A stretch of 64,000 nt of DNA from positions 646,743 to 710,742 of the forward strand of contig JAKMXF010000166.1 of the NCBI GenBank assembly GCA_024704765.1, in the 5' to 3' direction. This stretch comes from Oopsacas minuta. Taxonomy: Eukaryota; Porifera; Hexactinellida; Lyssacinosida; Leucopsacidae. Both the position numbers and the translations under genes were made by a program. The notes beneath the pieces are model-generated. The model did not search any database and was not told where the DNA came from. It saw only the letters and a list, made by a program, of their open reading frames with translations. Positions 11,466 to 22,353 of this stretch are shown one piece after another. The first letter of the stretch is position 1. The number at the start of each line of letters is the position of its first letter.

Positions 11466-12509
11466 ATGGCCTCGCTTTTTGTTCTTTTGGAGCTGGAAAT
11501 AGGCAGTTTACGACGACAGAGAATATTTCGTGACAGGTTAAACCCTCTTGATGCATACACTGATGTAGAGTTTATTTCTCGTTATAGAATCAGAAGAGAA
11601 ATGTTCTTAGAATTACATGATAAAATTGAGACTTTCATGTCTCGATCTACAAGCCGATCTCATTCACTTTCGGTGACAACTCAATTAGCGGTCACTCTTC
11701 AGTTTCTAGCTACGGGTAGTTTCCAAACTGTGGTTGCATCAGCTCATGGAATTTCCCAGCCCTCTGTGTCCAACTGTGTTAGAGGTGTAATAGATGCATT
11801 GTGCTCAATTGCGAAAGAGTATATACAGTTTCCAACTGCTGCTAGACAGATGAGCATGCAGCATGGATTTATGGAAAAGTTCGGGTTTCCTAAAGTATTA
11901 GGTTGCATAGACGGCACACATATCCCAATTGTTGCACCTAGCACCAACGAAGCAATTTATGTTAATCGTAAAAGTTTTCATTCAATTAACGTCCAAGCGA
12001 TATGTGACGATGTATTCAAGTTTATTGATGTAGTTGTGAAGTGGCCAGGCAGCACACATGACGCGTTCATATGGAGGCAATCAGGAATCAATCTTAAGAT
12101 CACCAGTAAAGAAATTCCAATTCTTGATGGATGGTTTCTCGGCGATAGTGGTTATCCGTTGCGCCCAAATTTAATGACTCCATTACTATCTCCTGTTACA
12201 CCTCGCGAAAGAAGGTATAATCGTGCTTTCCTGAAGACTCGAAAGACAATTGAATGTACCTTTGGAATATGGAAGAGCAGATGGAGATCAATGGACAAGA
12301 CTGGTGGCAGTTTGTGCTATAGTCCAGAGAGGGTTTGCAAACTAATCTTATCCTCCATGGTACTTCATAATTTTTGTGTTGATTGCGGTCTCCAAATTGA
12401 TATTGAAAACTTGGAAAGTGATATGCCCTACACCGAAACAGAAGACACTGAACATTCAGATAATGGGATTTTAGTTCGAGAAAATATAATTATAAATTAT
12501 TTCACATGA
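11466..12509 (+). CDS. HARBI1-like Harbinger nuclease (transposase)
   Basis: A 347-residue DDE nuclease that cuts and joins the Harbinger element; HARBI1 is about 350 residues, so this is full length. The ATG at 11466 is preferred because the longer frame begins with TTG. Catalytic residues are visible: Asp149 in LGCIDGTHIPI, Asp227 in LGDSGYPLRP and Glu263 in TIECTFGIWKSRW. Exactly 35 residues lie between the last two, the DD35E spacing of this superfamily. KWPGSTHDAFIW is the other conserved block. An N-terminal helical region (about residues 35-110) matches the family's DNA-binding part. No stops or frameshifts. The gene converges on the Myb-like gene of the same element. Confidence 0.95.
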   Translation: MASLFVLLELEIGSLRRQRIFRDRLNPLDAYTDVEFISRYRIRREMFLELHDKIETFMSRSTSRSHSLSVTTQLAVTLQFLATGSFQTVVASAHGISQPSVSNCVRGVIDALCSIAKEYIQFPTAARQMSMQHGFMEKFGFPKVLGCIDGTHIPIVAPSTNEAIYVNRKSFHSINVQAICDDVFKFIDVVVKWPGSTHDAFIWRQSGINLKITSKEIPILDGWFLGDSGYPLRPNLMTPLLSPVTPRERRYNRAFLKTRKTIECTFGIWKSRWRSMDKTGGSLCYSPERVCKLILSSMVLHNFCVDCGLQIDIENLESDMPYTETEDTEHSDNGILVRENIIINYFT

Positions 12510-12593
12510 TATAGGAAGTTTAATTAATTAACTGAGGACATGAATGAATTCGGCTATGGTTTACTTATAACATAATTATCTTAATTAAGGATC

Positions 12594-13376
12594 CTAATCT
12601 TGACTTTGAAAGTAATGAGGCAATGAAGACAAATTAGAAGTAGGAAATGAAGGGGGCAATGTCTGAAAATGCGGCAGAGGAGGCATAGTTTGAGCCATCA
12701 GAAGAGAAAGTGTCTTTGATTGATCCGCTGCTGTATGTTGCAAAATCTGGATCACTCGATCGAATTTACTCTCAAGCCGATCTAGCTTAGAATCAATGTT
12801 AGTCAAAATCTCCAATTTCTTATCTTCTTTCTCTAAAATTGCACGTTTGGTCGATTCCAATTCGTCATTTTCCAAACGATGACGTTTTCTTGGGGCTTGT
12901 TGGAAAAACTTTATTTGTTCAATATCTTCAGAGGGAACTGGGCTTATCAGCATCCTTTCAGTTTCATCATTTGCACACTGGGATTCAAGAGAGAGATCGA
13001 TACCCGATTCAATGCCTTCAAAAGCTTCCTTCCCTTTGATGCTACTGATTTTAGCTTCTATTTCATCCAAATCAGCATCTGCAGGACCTCCTCCAGTTTT
13101 TCTTGCTGATGCTAACTTATCTACAATACGAGGCTTATGTTTTGTTAGTATATTATACCATTTTTTCATGACATCATCTCTTGTTCTTACATTCCCATGT
13201 AATTCAGACAGTCTCCCTGAAATTTCTTCCCAGATTTTGTTCTTATCATCGAAAGTTAGAGTTGATGTTAGAGCGCCGAACAATTTCGATTTTTGATCAT
13301 GAATGAGATCCACGAGTGACATAATCTCCTCCTGAGTAAAATTCTTTGAAAGACTTTTCGATTTTTCAGTGGTCAT
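12594..13376 (-). CDS. Harbinger Myb/SANT-like DNA-binding protein
   Basis: A 260-residue partner protein of the Harbinger nuclease. The ATG at 13374-13376 begins MTTEKSKSLSKNFTQEE; upstream in-frame sequence (to 13508) does not resemble the family. Residues 10-95 form a trihelix Myb/SANT-like domain: FTQEE, then IWEEIS, then MKKWYNIL, followed by KTGGGPADADLDEIE, a hallmark of the Myb_DNA-bind_5 type. A basic PRKRHR (about residue 165) could be a nuclear signal. The helical ILTNIDSKLDRLESKFDR is probably a coiled coil, and a Pro/Ser-rich tail ends the protein. No breaks. In related elements this protein binds the nuclease and the subterminal DNA. Confidence 0.9.
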   Translation of the reverse strand: MTTEKSKSLSKNFTQEEIMSLVDLIHDQKSKLFGALTSTLTFDDKNKIWEEISGRLSELHGNVRTRDDVMKKWYNILTKHKPRIVDKLASARKTGGGPADADLDEIEAKISSIKGKEAFEGIESGIDLSLESQCANDETERMLISPVPSEDIEQIKFFQQAPRKRHRLENDELESTKRAILEKEDKKLEILTNIDSKLDRLESKFDRVIQILQHTAADQSKTLSLLMAQTMPPLPHFQTLPPSFPTSNLSSLPHYFQSQD

Positions 13377-13829
13377 TATGAGAGCGAGTGTTAAGATATT
13401 ATCATAATTAACTAACATTTTATTATTATTTATACTTATCACTAAAGATGATAATGTACGTAAATGGATAAAATTGCATAGATTGCGTATATTTTTGCAG
13501 GACGTCACTCAAATGACATTGGCTTTATTTACCTTAGTTTAGATACAAAACTACTATGTTTCAAAATATATGAGATATAATTTAATTACATAAATACATT
13601 TATTGATGTCATAATACAATTCAGAGTGACATCAAGAAATAGTATCTAAATATAGTTGGTATGTAATTCGACTATGGTTCTATGCTGCGGATATTACAAC
13701 ATGTAGATATGATAATCAAACATATTGTCTTAAGCGATAAACAATCTTCTTTATTATTAAATGCGTATTGATTATCATTTCATAGAAAAGTAGAATAAAT
13801 TATAAGTTAAGTGTCCTCTTTACCTCACT

Positions 13830-13958
13830 AAATATTTTTCTTAGAATTGTTCGAATTCTTAGAATTATTCTAAGAATTGAGTCGTATTCTAAGAATTTGA
13901 CTTAAAGTTAAGCAAAATTCTAAGAATTTGACTTAAGAATTTTAGTTAATAAGGCCCC
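13830..13958. repeat. Right subterminal TTCTTAGAATT clusters of the Harbinger element
   Basis: Mirror of the array at 11113-11310: repeated TTCTTAGAATT, ATTCTAAGAATT and GACTTAAGAATT words ending in TTAATAAGGCCCC. The 13509-13829 stretch between this array and the Myb-like start has no gene and would hold that gene's promoter. Confidence 0.6.
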
Positions 13959-15078
13959 CAGAATTTTCCAATAACTCACGAGTTTTGATTGCCGTATGCG
14001 ATGATGCATTATCTTGATGAAAAAAAATTCCTCTAATGCCTGTCTTCTCCCGCTGTGACTCAATTGCTGTGATGACTTTGGGTAGGCACACTGTAGTGTA
14101 CCAGTCGGCAGTAACAGTCTTTCTATCCTCGAGAGCAACAGCTTCGACAAACCCACCAGATCTGAAAAAAATCGCCCACATTTGTTTCTCAACAGATCTA
14201 GCCCTCCGCACTTTGGTTGGAGGTGGGGCATCTTCTTCAACTCACTCCTTTTACATTTGCTTTGTTTCTGGATCATAATGGTCCATGTCTCATCACCTGT
14301 AAGGATCTCAGAAACAGCTCTTGAACTTCCATTAGCAAACCTTTTGAGCATAATTTTGCAAAAGTCTATATGCGGGATATCTTTTGCTGTAAGTTCAAAG
14401 AATGGGGGATCCATCGGGCACACAAGTTCCTGACACAAATCTCTTCGTGCAAAATGATATTAATTGTCCCCGATGATAACTCGGTTTCATACTCTAACTG
14501 AGCGTACGTAATATGAGGATCTTTAGTAATTAGATCGAGCATTTCGTTAACATTTTCTTCATTATGTGAAATATTCGGTCTTCCTGAACGAGGGGCATCT
14601 TCAAGAACAAAGTTACCGTGAATAAATTCCCTGTACCATCGTTCAACTGTACTTTGAGAAGGAGCTAGATCCGGGAAATGTTCCTGTAAAGGTTCATAGA
14701 TTTCTACTCTTGTCTTCTGTAGTTTGAATAAGATCAAAATCATTGCTCGAAAATCACGTTTTGTGAGATCTGATTTAGATTGAGATATTTTAGAAGCAAT
14801 GTTACTAAAATTATCTAATTTATGAAAGTAGAAGAGATAAATGAATGAAAGTTTCAAAAATAGACTAATAAAATATGTCTGAAAAGATGGATGCGGAATA
14901 ATATCCGACAAATTAATGGTTTCATATCAAACGGCAAAACTTTTCGAGTGCCCCTCGTAGTAGTTGGGGCACTATGTGTATTTGGTTAAATTTAACAATT
15001 TATAGTGCTTCCAATTACTATCGCCACATTGAACTAATTACATTAATGAACTAAGCTGTCGGCACACTTTGTAATTTT

Positions 15079-15534
15079 AGATTTTTTGCGAGCGTAGCTA
15101 GCAGTCTTTATAAAATTGTATGCACACCAAAATAGTACAGCTGCGACTGAATTTCATCGTTTACAATCAAAAGAAGATCAGAGCTAATTTTTGCTGTTGT
15201 TTGTCTAATGCAGTGGTGCGGGTGACGCAATCTATCGAGACTGTGGACGTAGAGTTATACTCCTACGCTAGTACCCCTCGACAAATGTTTGAGCTATATC
15301 AGCATAGGCGCCATTATTGTTCATTTTGTCGATCTTTATTGAGCGGACACAACCACTGGTTTGGTTGGTTACATGCACATCTTATGTAGGGGTTTGACTA
15401 AGCGGCGGTCTTATGGGGGCCGGAGTCAACCTGGGCATTTACTCCGGGTTTGAAAATTCTGGCCCTGCCAGATCCAGGGACCGCCCCTTTGACTGTATAT
15501 CAAGGATAATAAACATGTAAAACATAAAATCTGG
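15079..15534. other. Gene-free stretch with a hAT-like end
   Basis: A GC-richer patch at 15400-15490 contains TGGCCCTGCCAG, the reverse of CAGGGCC-type hAT ends, also seen near 8586. The 89-codon open frame at 15120-15389 has no recognised motif. Confidence 0.35.
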
Positions 15535-15895
15535 TTATTCGAAGGGCACACTGCTTCAGCTTCCTTCAGGATACCATGACTTTAATCAGGACGATTCTGT
15601 AATTGATTTCCAGGCTACTCGTCAGAGGTCACCTTTTGTACCACATCGGATATCTACCTCAGTCAACTAGAGTTGGGTATCCGATAAGATCTCCTCACTC
15701 CTTCCTAAAATACACGCTAATTCTTAATTTACATAATGGTATTAATGCCGTCTATGTATATCAGGATGCGATGAGTATAGTCAGGAAATATGGTAGCCCT
15801 GACTTTTTCATTACATTTACATGTAATCTGCAGTGGGAGAAGATTATGTCCGCTCATTCCAAATTTACATATTTTTTCAAAATCCCACCCTGAAT
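15535..15895 (+). pseudogene. Helitron Rep/helicase fragment
   Basis: The frame at 15603-15893 ends in YQDAMSIVRKYGSPDFFITF followed by TCNLQWEKI. This matches the N-terminal Helitron-like domain, whose conserved core is QDA..(L/I)VRKYG.PDLFITFTCNP.W. Upstream, 15535-15715 is a repeat also present at 23376-23565, without the Rep piece. Only about 60 residues survive and no helicase or ends are visible, so this is a remnant of a rolling-circle transposon. Confidence 0.8.
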
Positions 15896-17958
15896 ATACA
15901 CTATCTCGCAGTATATATTAATCAACGCATTTTTATTGGAAAGATCTGAAATGACTCGATTCTAACAACAATTGGCAGATAGGTGCCAATATCCATTGGA
16001 ATGTTCTGCAATTAATTAATGAAAACAAATACTGGAGACTAGGCCATGAAAAGTAAATATACTTGTTGGTTGGCTATATTTGTGAAATCTTATTCATTTG
16101 AAATTTCTAGCATAATTGGACATTCGGTTGCTCAAACCCTTAGGGGAAATCAAAATTTGTTCGAGTTAACGGCTTGCAAAATTTAATACAAGAGGCGCCC
16201 CTGGTAAACTTTCCAGATGGCGTGTGTCTGTCGCACTCAATATATAGGGTGGCGCATTTGATAACGGACCGAAACATCACGGGTATACATATTTAGAAAT
16301 ATCTATTCATTTCATATTGTATGGAATTACAAAACGTATTAGATTAACTAACAAATAGTCCATGAAGTTGTGTTTGATATTATCATTAGAAAGCAACGAA
16401 AATTGATTCGCAAGTACAATTCTAATTTTCATTACCTAAACACAAATATCAAATACAATATTTGGTGCATCAGGATTCGTTTTTATGGTAAATATCCATA
16501 AATTAGCATAAATTCTTAAATCGAGAATACATTAGAGAGCCTCATATGGTATTTTGGCAGGTCGCATTAGGGCTGCTGGTCGTAGTTTGGGGATCCCTGT
16601 AATAAACAACCCATTCTAGAAATTATATAACTGATTTTAATTTACTATACTAATATTAAGAAACTCTTCTTCTTTCATAGCCTTCTGGTCCACTAACATA
16701 TATAGTCGTAATTACATAGTGATCATAGAGGCAGATTGGGGGTTTTCAGATTGTATAGGACAACAGCCGGGTTAGAAATATTGAGGGCAATAGTTAAAAT
16801 TTGTTCATGAATTAAAATAATTAAAAAATATTACAAAGGTTCGCAGTTTCAAGGCTGTAATTTCTAAAGGAAAACAGAAAAGGGCTCGAAGAGATGGCGA
16901 ACGGTTTTTCTATATACCGTGAACCGAATAGTAAAACGAGAGGAAGGAATATTGGTTCAAACTAACGAATGATTACGGGTATTCGAGATAGCGGATGTTG
17001 ACTGTATGTGCAAAAAGGTATCAAAATATGATAAATCATATACAGATCTATATCAATATTGGAACCTCAATACTCGATTACCCCTGGCTAACCATTGGAA
17101 CTTATAGAATCAATTTGTAATAAATGCAAAGAGGTGTGAATATAATTACGTGATCATATGATTGTTATGAATTAGAATTTTTCAGGCTCTGAAAATGTCA
17201 AAATCGGAAACAACGCACCCAATAACCCTTGACAACATGATGTATCACATAAATATGTAAAATTTTCACTTTAGAAAAATTCATACCAGAGATGCAAATC
17301 TCAGACCAAAATGTATGTCTACCAATTTCCAGTAAATCGGAGTTCTAGATTTGGCCCGGCACTTACAGGGGGTACCCAAAGGGGGGCAGGTAGGGCACCC
17401 CAAATTTCTGTAAAATACAGAGAATGACATTATCTATCTGTAAGGAATATGTGAAAAAACTTGCAAGAAAATATTAGGCCGCTGTTACCGATCCCATAAA
17501 TTAGTGTATAATTTAGAGGGTCGATATGTAAAAAAACTAGACTCAGCTAGCCTAGCGACGTCGAAAGAGGGGTCCAACGGTGGGGTTGGGACAAATTTTG
17601 TGAATGGAATGCCACAGTCCTGCGTTGCTAAGGAAAAATATCTCAAATATATTCGCATGACCACTCAAACGACACGGAATGTTAAGCTTTCCCCGAATTC
17701 AGTAATAAAGAATGATCTAACATAGTATGAAGAAAGGATTGATAAGGGCAATTATGGCGAATTCTTTCGGAGGTGAAAATTTTCGGACAGCTGCCATGGC
17801 CAACATATGTACCATTTCAAATGCATAAATATCCAAAAATGTTTATAATACGCTAATGTACATATGTACAAATTTTTTGGTGCTTTTATCACACTAATAC
17901 ACTAACATGAAGGTGAATTACTATAAACTATTCATTTCAATTCAACAACTTACGAAAT
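15896..17958. other. Gene-free stretch with one solo transposon end
   Basis: At 16249 AGGGTGGCGCATTTGATAAC looks like a Tc1/mariner-type terminal repeat beside TA, but no partner end is seen in the window. 17340-17400 has short G- and C-rich runs. The frame at 17504-17725 has no known motif. Confidence 0.35.
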
Positions 17959-18303
17959 TCATGTTCCTAAGTAAATCTCAGGAAATAAATTACAAAAGTT
18001 GATAACTATGATGCCATTTACAATGGTGTTTTGGGGATCGGCACCACCCTTACTTATGTTCCTGGGGGAGGGTTTCACAGAAAAAGGATTAGCTTGAACA
18101 GGGATAGCCCCTACATCGATTTGGGCAAACCACCACTGGCCACTATGGCAGTGTTTCCCATCAGTGGCTGCGCCAGGACCTAATATACTTTCGGGAAAAA
18201 GACTAACTACTATGTGTTGCAGTGAAAATGGAATAGTATGGTTTAACCGGTTGAGCAAATGATTGTTCATTCCGCCATTAAAGACATAGGTATTTGAGTA
18301 CTT
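17959..18303 (-). other. Unexplained 110-codon open frame abutting the maT element
   Basis: The minus-strand frame enters from the maT terminal repeat and continues open to a stop at 17959-17961. Local GC is higher than the surroundings. The part outside the transposon starts near SNTYVFNGGMNNHLLNRLNH and contains GPGAATDGKHCHSGQWWFAQ. I do not recognise the family. An open frame this long is unlikely by chance here, so it may be a fragment of a gene or element into which maT inserted. Sequence beyond the other maT end does not obviously continue it. Confidence 0.35.
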
Positions 18304-18305
18304 TA

Positions 18306-19611
18306 CAGGGTGTCCAATAAGTTCTGCCACATTGAAAAATTATTGGAACTAACGAATTCTCATTCGATCTTGTTGACATTTTAACATACGCTTCTACATA
18401 CTATTACATATATTTTATACGACTGTCATTCAATATATCCACCCTTTTGCTTGATGACAGACTTCAGACGCTGATTGACTACCGCTACAGCGGTACGAAC
18501 CATTTCTTGAGGGATATTTTCCCATTCTCGCCTCAAAGATGTCTTCAATGATTCGATATTCGTATGAGACTTTGAGCAGGCTCTTGACTCCAAAGTCGAC
18601 CAAAGAGAGAAATCCAAAGGGTTTAGGTCTGGACTAGAGGGAAGCCATTCTACCTTCGTGATAAAGTGGGAAATATTCGCAACAAGCCACTCTTGAGTGC
18701 TTTTTGCAGTGTGAGCAGGCGCATCGTCCTGTTGAAACACAAATGAACCATTTTCAAACATGGTCTTGCCAAGGTCTTTCACTAATGGTTCTAGGATGAG
18801 CTCCTTGTATGTCGCAGCGATTTTTACACCAGATGGGACAAAAACAAGCGGTGTCCGACCAACAGAGGATATTCCCGCCCAAACCATCACCGAGAGTGGT
18901 TTCTGGACTCGTTTGACAAATCTGTATTTCTCAGGGAGCAGAGGTACATGTCGAAAAAATTCTATCATTCTGACGATTTGATGCTTGCTCCACAGTAAAG
19001 AGTTTCTCGTCAGAGAAAAGTACTCGATCTAGGCCTTGGGTGGCGAATCGGGAAAGGAGTCCTTTGCTTCTTGGCAGCCTCTTTATTTTTATTTGATCAG
19101 TAATGAAGTGAACTTTTCTCCGCTTAAAAGAAGATAACCCTAAGTCTCTTCTTACAATATTTTGAAGCGATCCACGAGATATTTTAGTTCTTTGGCCATT
19201 TTTCTTACTGATCGCTGAGGATTCCGCCATACACGACTCCTGACTGTCTTTCTCATCTGTACAGTCGTAACTGACACTGGGCGACCAGTTCTAGGTTGGT
19301 CTATAATGCTACCAGTCTCGTTGAATCGTTTTATAGTACGAAATATCAACTTTCTTCTTGTTTCTGGAATATTTAGTATTCTCCTGATTTCCTTTTGATT
19401 TTTCCCATTTTTGAATAATTCAATTATTGCTGATCATTTGCTTTCAATTGCCACCAAATTTGTTGCTATGTACTAAATGCTATACTATTCTGTTGAATTT
19501 CGATCCTAAGACTTAAATCAATGAATTGAATACGAAAGCTACCTATTTATCATGGTTACATAAAATATATTACTATATAAAGTTATGGGGCAGACCTTAT
19601 TGGCCACCCTG
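18306..19611 (-). mobile_element. maT-type (DD37D) Tc1/mariner element, transposase broken
   Basis: The ends CAGGGTGTCCAATAAGTTCTG and, reversed, CAGGGTGGCCAATAAGGTCTG are inverted repeats flanked by TA at 18304 and 19612; the length of 1306 bp is typical. The minus-strand transposase occupies three overlapping frames. 19349-19152 holds the helix-turn-helix and a GRPVSVTT hook, 19230-18931 holds VLFSDEKLF (first Asp), and 18968-18426 holds FVFQQDDAPAHT (second) and SSPDLNPLDFSLW (third). There are 37 residues between the second and third Asp, the signature of the maT group. Two frameshifts make it inactive. Confidence 0.92.
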
Positions 19612-20280
19612 TATAGTACATACAGTATAGTAGTCCTTTTATTTAGTGAAAATTGGGGATGCAAGGGCACAAGATTTATTTATGTATCTCTGACGGGTTT
19701 ACTAGCAATATATTTCAAGGGAGACTTATGCCTCCCTGTTTCCCCTGTCGCTGCCACTAGTTCCCATAGTTCTTCTTTAATTCCCCAAAAATTTGAAAAC
19801 AAAATTAATGAAATATCTAACAAATTAATATTTTAACAAATATGATATAGAATACATATAACAAAATCAGGGTTAGGGTGTCCTGAAGATGTCTAAATAT
19901 TGTAAAAATAATTGCACACCCCTAAGGCAATTAGAACACACAGATCGTAATTTGGTTCCTAACGACGCTCACAAAGATGGTAACGTCCTCTTTTTATTGG
20001 AATAACAGTGCTTACGCTAGGTAGTGTTGATTCATCTATTGCTGTTGAAGTAATTGGCAAATGTGACTGGATAAGACAAACGCGAGTACCGAGTATACGT
20101 CATATACGTTTTCAACGGAATCGGCCCGTAGCAGATATGTAGAGTAACTGTCGATTTAGAATTTCCAGTTAACTACAAATCTGGTCAGGGTGGATTAGGG
20201 ATGTTATTAAGATCGTGGAGTTAGTCAATCAGAGTGTCAGCGATAACCTCAAAATATCAGGCGCAGTGATAAAGAGAATC
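19612..20280. other. Gene-free stretch
   Basis: No supported gene or repeat. The 83-codon frame at 19585-19836 starts inside the maT end and has no family resemblance. Confidence 0.35.
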
Positions 20281-20600
20281 TAAGATATTGGAAATCTAAT
20301 TCTATAGTCAAAGCGGGTGATTTCGTATTGTTAAGGGACGAAGTCAGGGGTGACTGCCTGAAACCCTTGTTAATCGGTGCAAAAGGGTTATACAAGTGAT
20401 GGGATTTCGTGGCAAAAGTACAGCTACATCGAACCCTCGAGATCAGACTTCCGACCCAGCCAGCGAAGGGAAGAGGGGTTTCAGACCAGGATGAAACGGA
20501 TGTTGTCTACACATGGCTTATGGAGGAACAGGAAATTGGGTTGACAGGTTTATCGGACCCTAACGTTCGGAGAGCTAAATTGCCAGATGACTGGTTCCCG
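20281..20600 (+). pseudogene. Ty3/Gypsy polyprotein tail fragment
   Basis: 20311-20400 reads KAGDFVLLRDEVRGDCLKPL, then LIG and GLYKV. This matches the short barrel-like module after the integrase core of Gypsy polyproteins (GD.VL.RD......L.P...G.Y.V). The frame is broken by an indel near the expected GPY. Only the end of the polyprotein is present, and no LTR is recognised. Confidence 0.6.
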
Positions 20601-20844
20601 TAACATTTCAAGCTTTTGTAGCACCCCTCCCACTCGCCTCACTTAGCGCCTCTAATTATTGGACGGGAGTGTTATGTTAAATTGAGTATTAGCCTCCACT
20701 CTTAATTAGTTATTTACTTCGTTACACTTAGATACGAACTAGATTGAACCACCCAAATTGAATAAACCAGGATCTCTTATACTATGTTATCTACTTTCTG
20801 TCTTCATCAAAATTGTATTATTGGAGTTCATTTTGTCTGATAAT

Positions 20845-20995
20845 AAAGTGTTTAACCGATTATTGTCGAAGTGTTACATTCGTAACAAAAAGAAACACTT
20901 CGTTCTAACCAATTCTCACACCGAAATCGACATTTTAGCAGCTTTTTGACGTCATAAAATGACACATTTTCCGGGAGTATTTGGTTAATAGAGAA
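20845..20995 (+). repeat. Dispersed repeat A, copy 2
   Basis: Collinear with 4405-4560 (CATTCGTAACAAAAAGAAAC, CTTCGTTCTAACCAATTC, ATTTTAGCAGCTTTTTGAC). The surrounding 20601-21443 contains nothing else recognisable. Confidence 0.6.
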
Positions 20996-21451
20996 AGCTT
21001 AGGGATAGGTGTGATCGCGTTTAATTATTGAATATGAGAAAAGCCTTACACGAGACAATGCAACATACGAGATCTCATTTGGATTAACTAAGAGGTGACT
21101 GAGATATAATGCATTAAGTCGTGCTCATAACTTGTTGCTGTAGACTTCACACTAGTAAAGAAAACAGAAAATTGTTTCACATGATAAATTCGTAAGTATG
21201 TATTAAATTCGGATTTCGCTTATTACGTATATCCGAAGTCTGAATTTTTTTGAGGTATTTCAAAGTACTCAGCGCGTAGTCCAGCGTGTACTTTACGCGG
21301 GCTGAAAACTTTACTACTAAACTCGATATTTCTTTGCCGACAACAAATTGAGGATTTTTTATCTTTCCTAGTGTGCATACTGTGTTTGCTTTTGCGTCTA
21401 TTTATTCTTGTAAATATAAATAAACCACATAATTATTTTACTACTTCCTAG

Positions 21452-22054
21452 CAGGGTAGGAGTTTAACCCTGGTTAAACAAGTTTAGCCCGGCCCAGTGG
21501 GTAATACCCAGTTAAACCGGGTATTACTAGTTTAACCCGGGTAATCAAACTATAGAAGTATATTTCCACTTTTGGAAACTCAATTTCAATATTATTTAAT
21601 GAGGTCACTGGGCCTGCCACCTGAACTGGCCCTTACTAGTTAATGGGTAAAATACAGAAAATTGAGATATATTATAGGAACACTAAATACGTATTTACGA
21701 TGATAATATAATGCGAACTTGGATTTGCTTGCGAATATCTGAAACCTTGTATGAGTGACATCAGCTTTATCAATGCCAATATATGTCTTCACTAAGCTAT
21801 ATTAATTAAATGAAGACACCATATCAGAATTTAGCTCTATTCTATTACCACTTGTAAGACGTATGGTTTTAAGTCAAATTGTACGATTACAGATCTTTAT
21901 TTATGAAGACTGAATATTTACTGTGTTTACAATTTAATCAAATTATAATCTGGAAATCCTAAATTGGAGTCTCAAACACAATTTAGGTAGTTTACCCAAT
22001 TAAACCCACTAAATGGGGTTTAAACCGGTAGGTGGGTTAAACTAGCCAACCCTG
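21452..22054. mobile_element. hAT-type MITE with 8-bp target duplication (603 bp)
   Basis: The ends CAGGGTAGGAGTTTAACCC and, reversed, CAGGGTTGGCTAGTTTAACCC are inverted repeats. They are flanked by CTTCCTAG (21444-21451) and CTTCCTAC (22055-22062), an 8-bp duplication with one mismatch, as hAT elements make. Subterminal words GGTTTAAAC, TTTAACCC and GGGTTAAAC recur at both ends. No transposase, so it was mobilised in trans. Confidence 0.8.
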
Positions 22055-22353
22055 CTTCCTACATTTCTTAGTAAAGCTACTGGAGGTCTCAAATATTACA
22101 GACCTGGCTACTTATTCAATTGATCGATTACGTCACTTGTTAACTTCTGCACTCAGGAAATCTCTTAATCTTTTTTTATTTACAATATTGAATTAATCTA
22201 ATCCCTCACGAAGAGACGAATTAATTCGCATCCTGTTGAATATACATATAAGAATTTTAAAATGTAAATCGGATTCAGCGTACTTAATTACCCCTATATA
22301 ACATTTAGCATTTGAGAGCAATTATCAACCACAATTTTGAAAATTGCTTTATA

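Larger units (their letters stand above)
11113..13958 (+). mobile_element. PIF/Harbinger DNA transposon, both genes intact (2846 bp)
   Basis: Inverted ends GGGCCTTATTAACTAAAATTC (left) and GGGGCCTTATTAAC (right, reversed) are flanked by CAG at 11110-11112 and 13959-13961. This fits the 3-bp CWG-type duplications reported for some Harbingers. Inside are a nuclease gene on plus and a Myb/SANT-like protein gene on minus, converging with 84 bp between their stops. Known Harbingers need both proteins, the second to bring the nuclease into the nucleus and onto DNA. Neither frame has a stop, so this copy may be autonomous or only recently silenced. Confidence 0.9.
10837..14960 (-). mobile_element. 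mariner element, dead, split by a Harbinger insertion
   Basis: The ends CTACGAAGGGCACTCGAAAAG and its inverted partner at 14941-14960 are flanked by TA. Removing the Harbinger insert leaves about 1275 bp, the normal size of a mariner. The minus strand holds the helix-turn-helix region (PLQEHFPDLAPSQSTVERWY, about 14650), GDETW with the first Asp (about 14300), HQDNASSHT with the second (about 14010), and LAPCDFWLFP across the insert at 11100. Joining across the insert, only about 22 residues separate the second and third Asp instead of 34, which implies a deletion of about 36 bp at or beside the insertion site. Several frameshifts make it inactive. Confidence 0.9.
10781..15078. mobile_element. 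Outermost layer of nest: foldback MITE split by mariner
   Basis: The left piece 10781-10834 and right piece 14963-15078 carry matching inverted ends built around TGTGCCGACAGCTTAGTT. They resemble the unbroken MITE at 5358-5503. The mariner 10837-14960 with its TA duplication lies between them, so the MITE is the oldest layer. Confidence 0.75.

Noticed and set aside
13012-13296. Plus-strand frames opposite the Myb-like gene
   Set aside because: Shadows of the minus-strand coding region.
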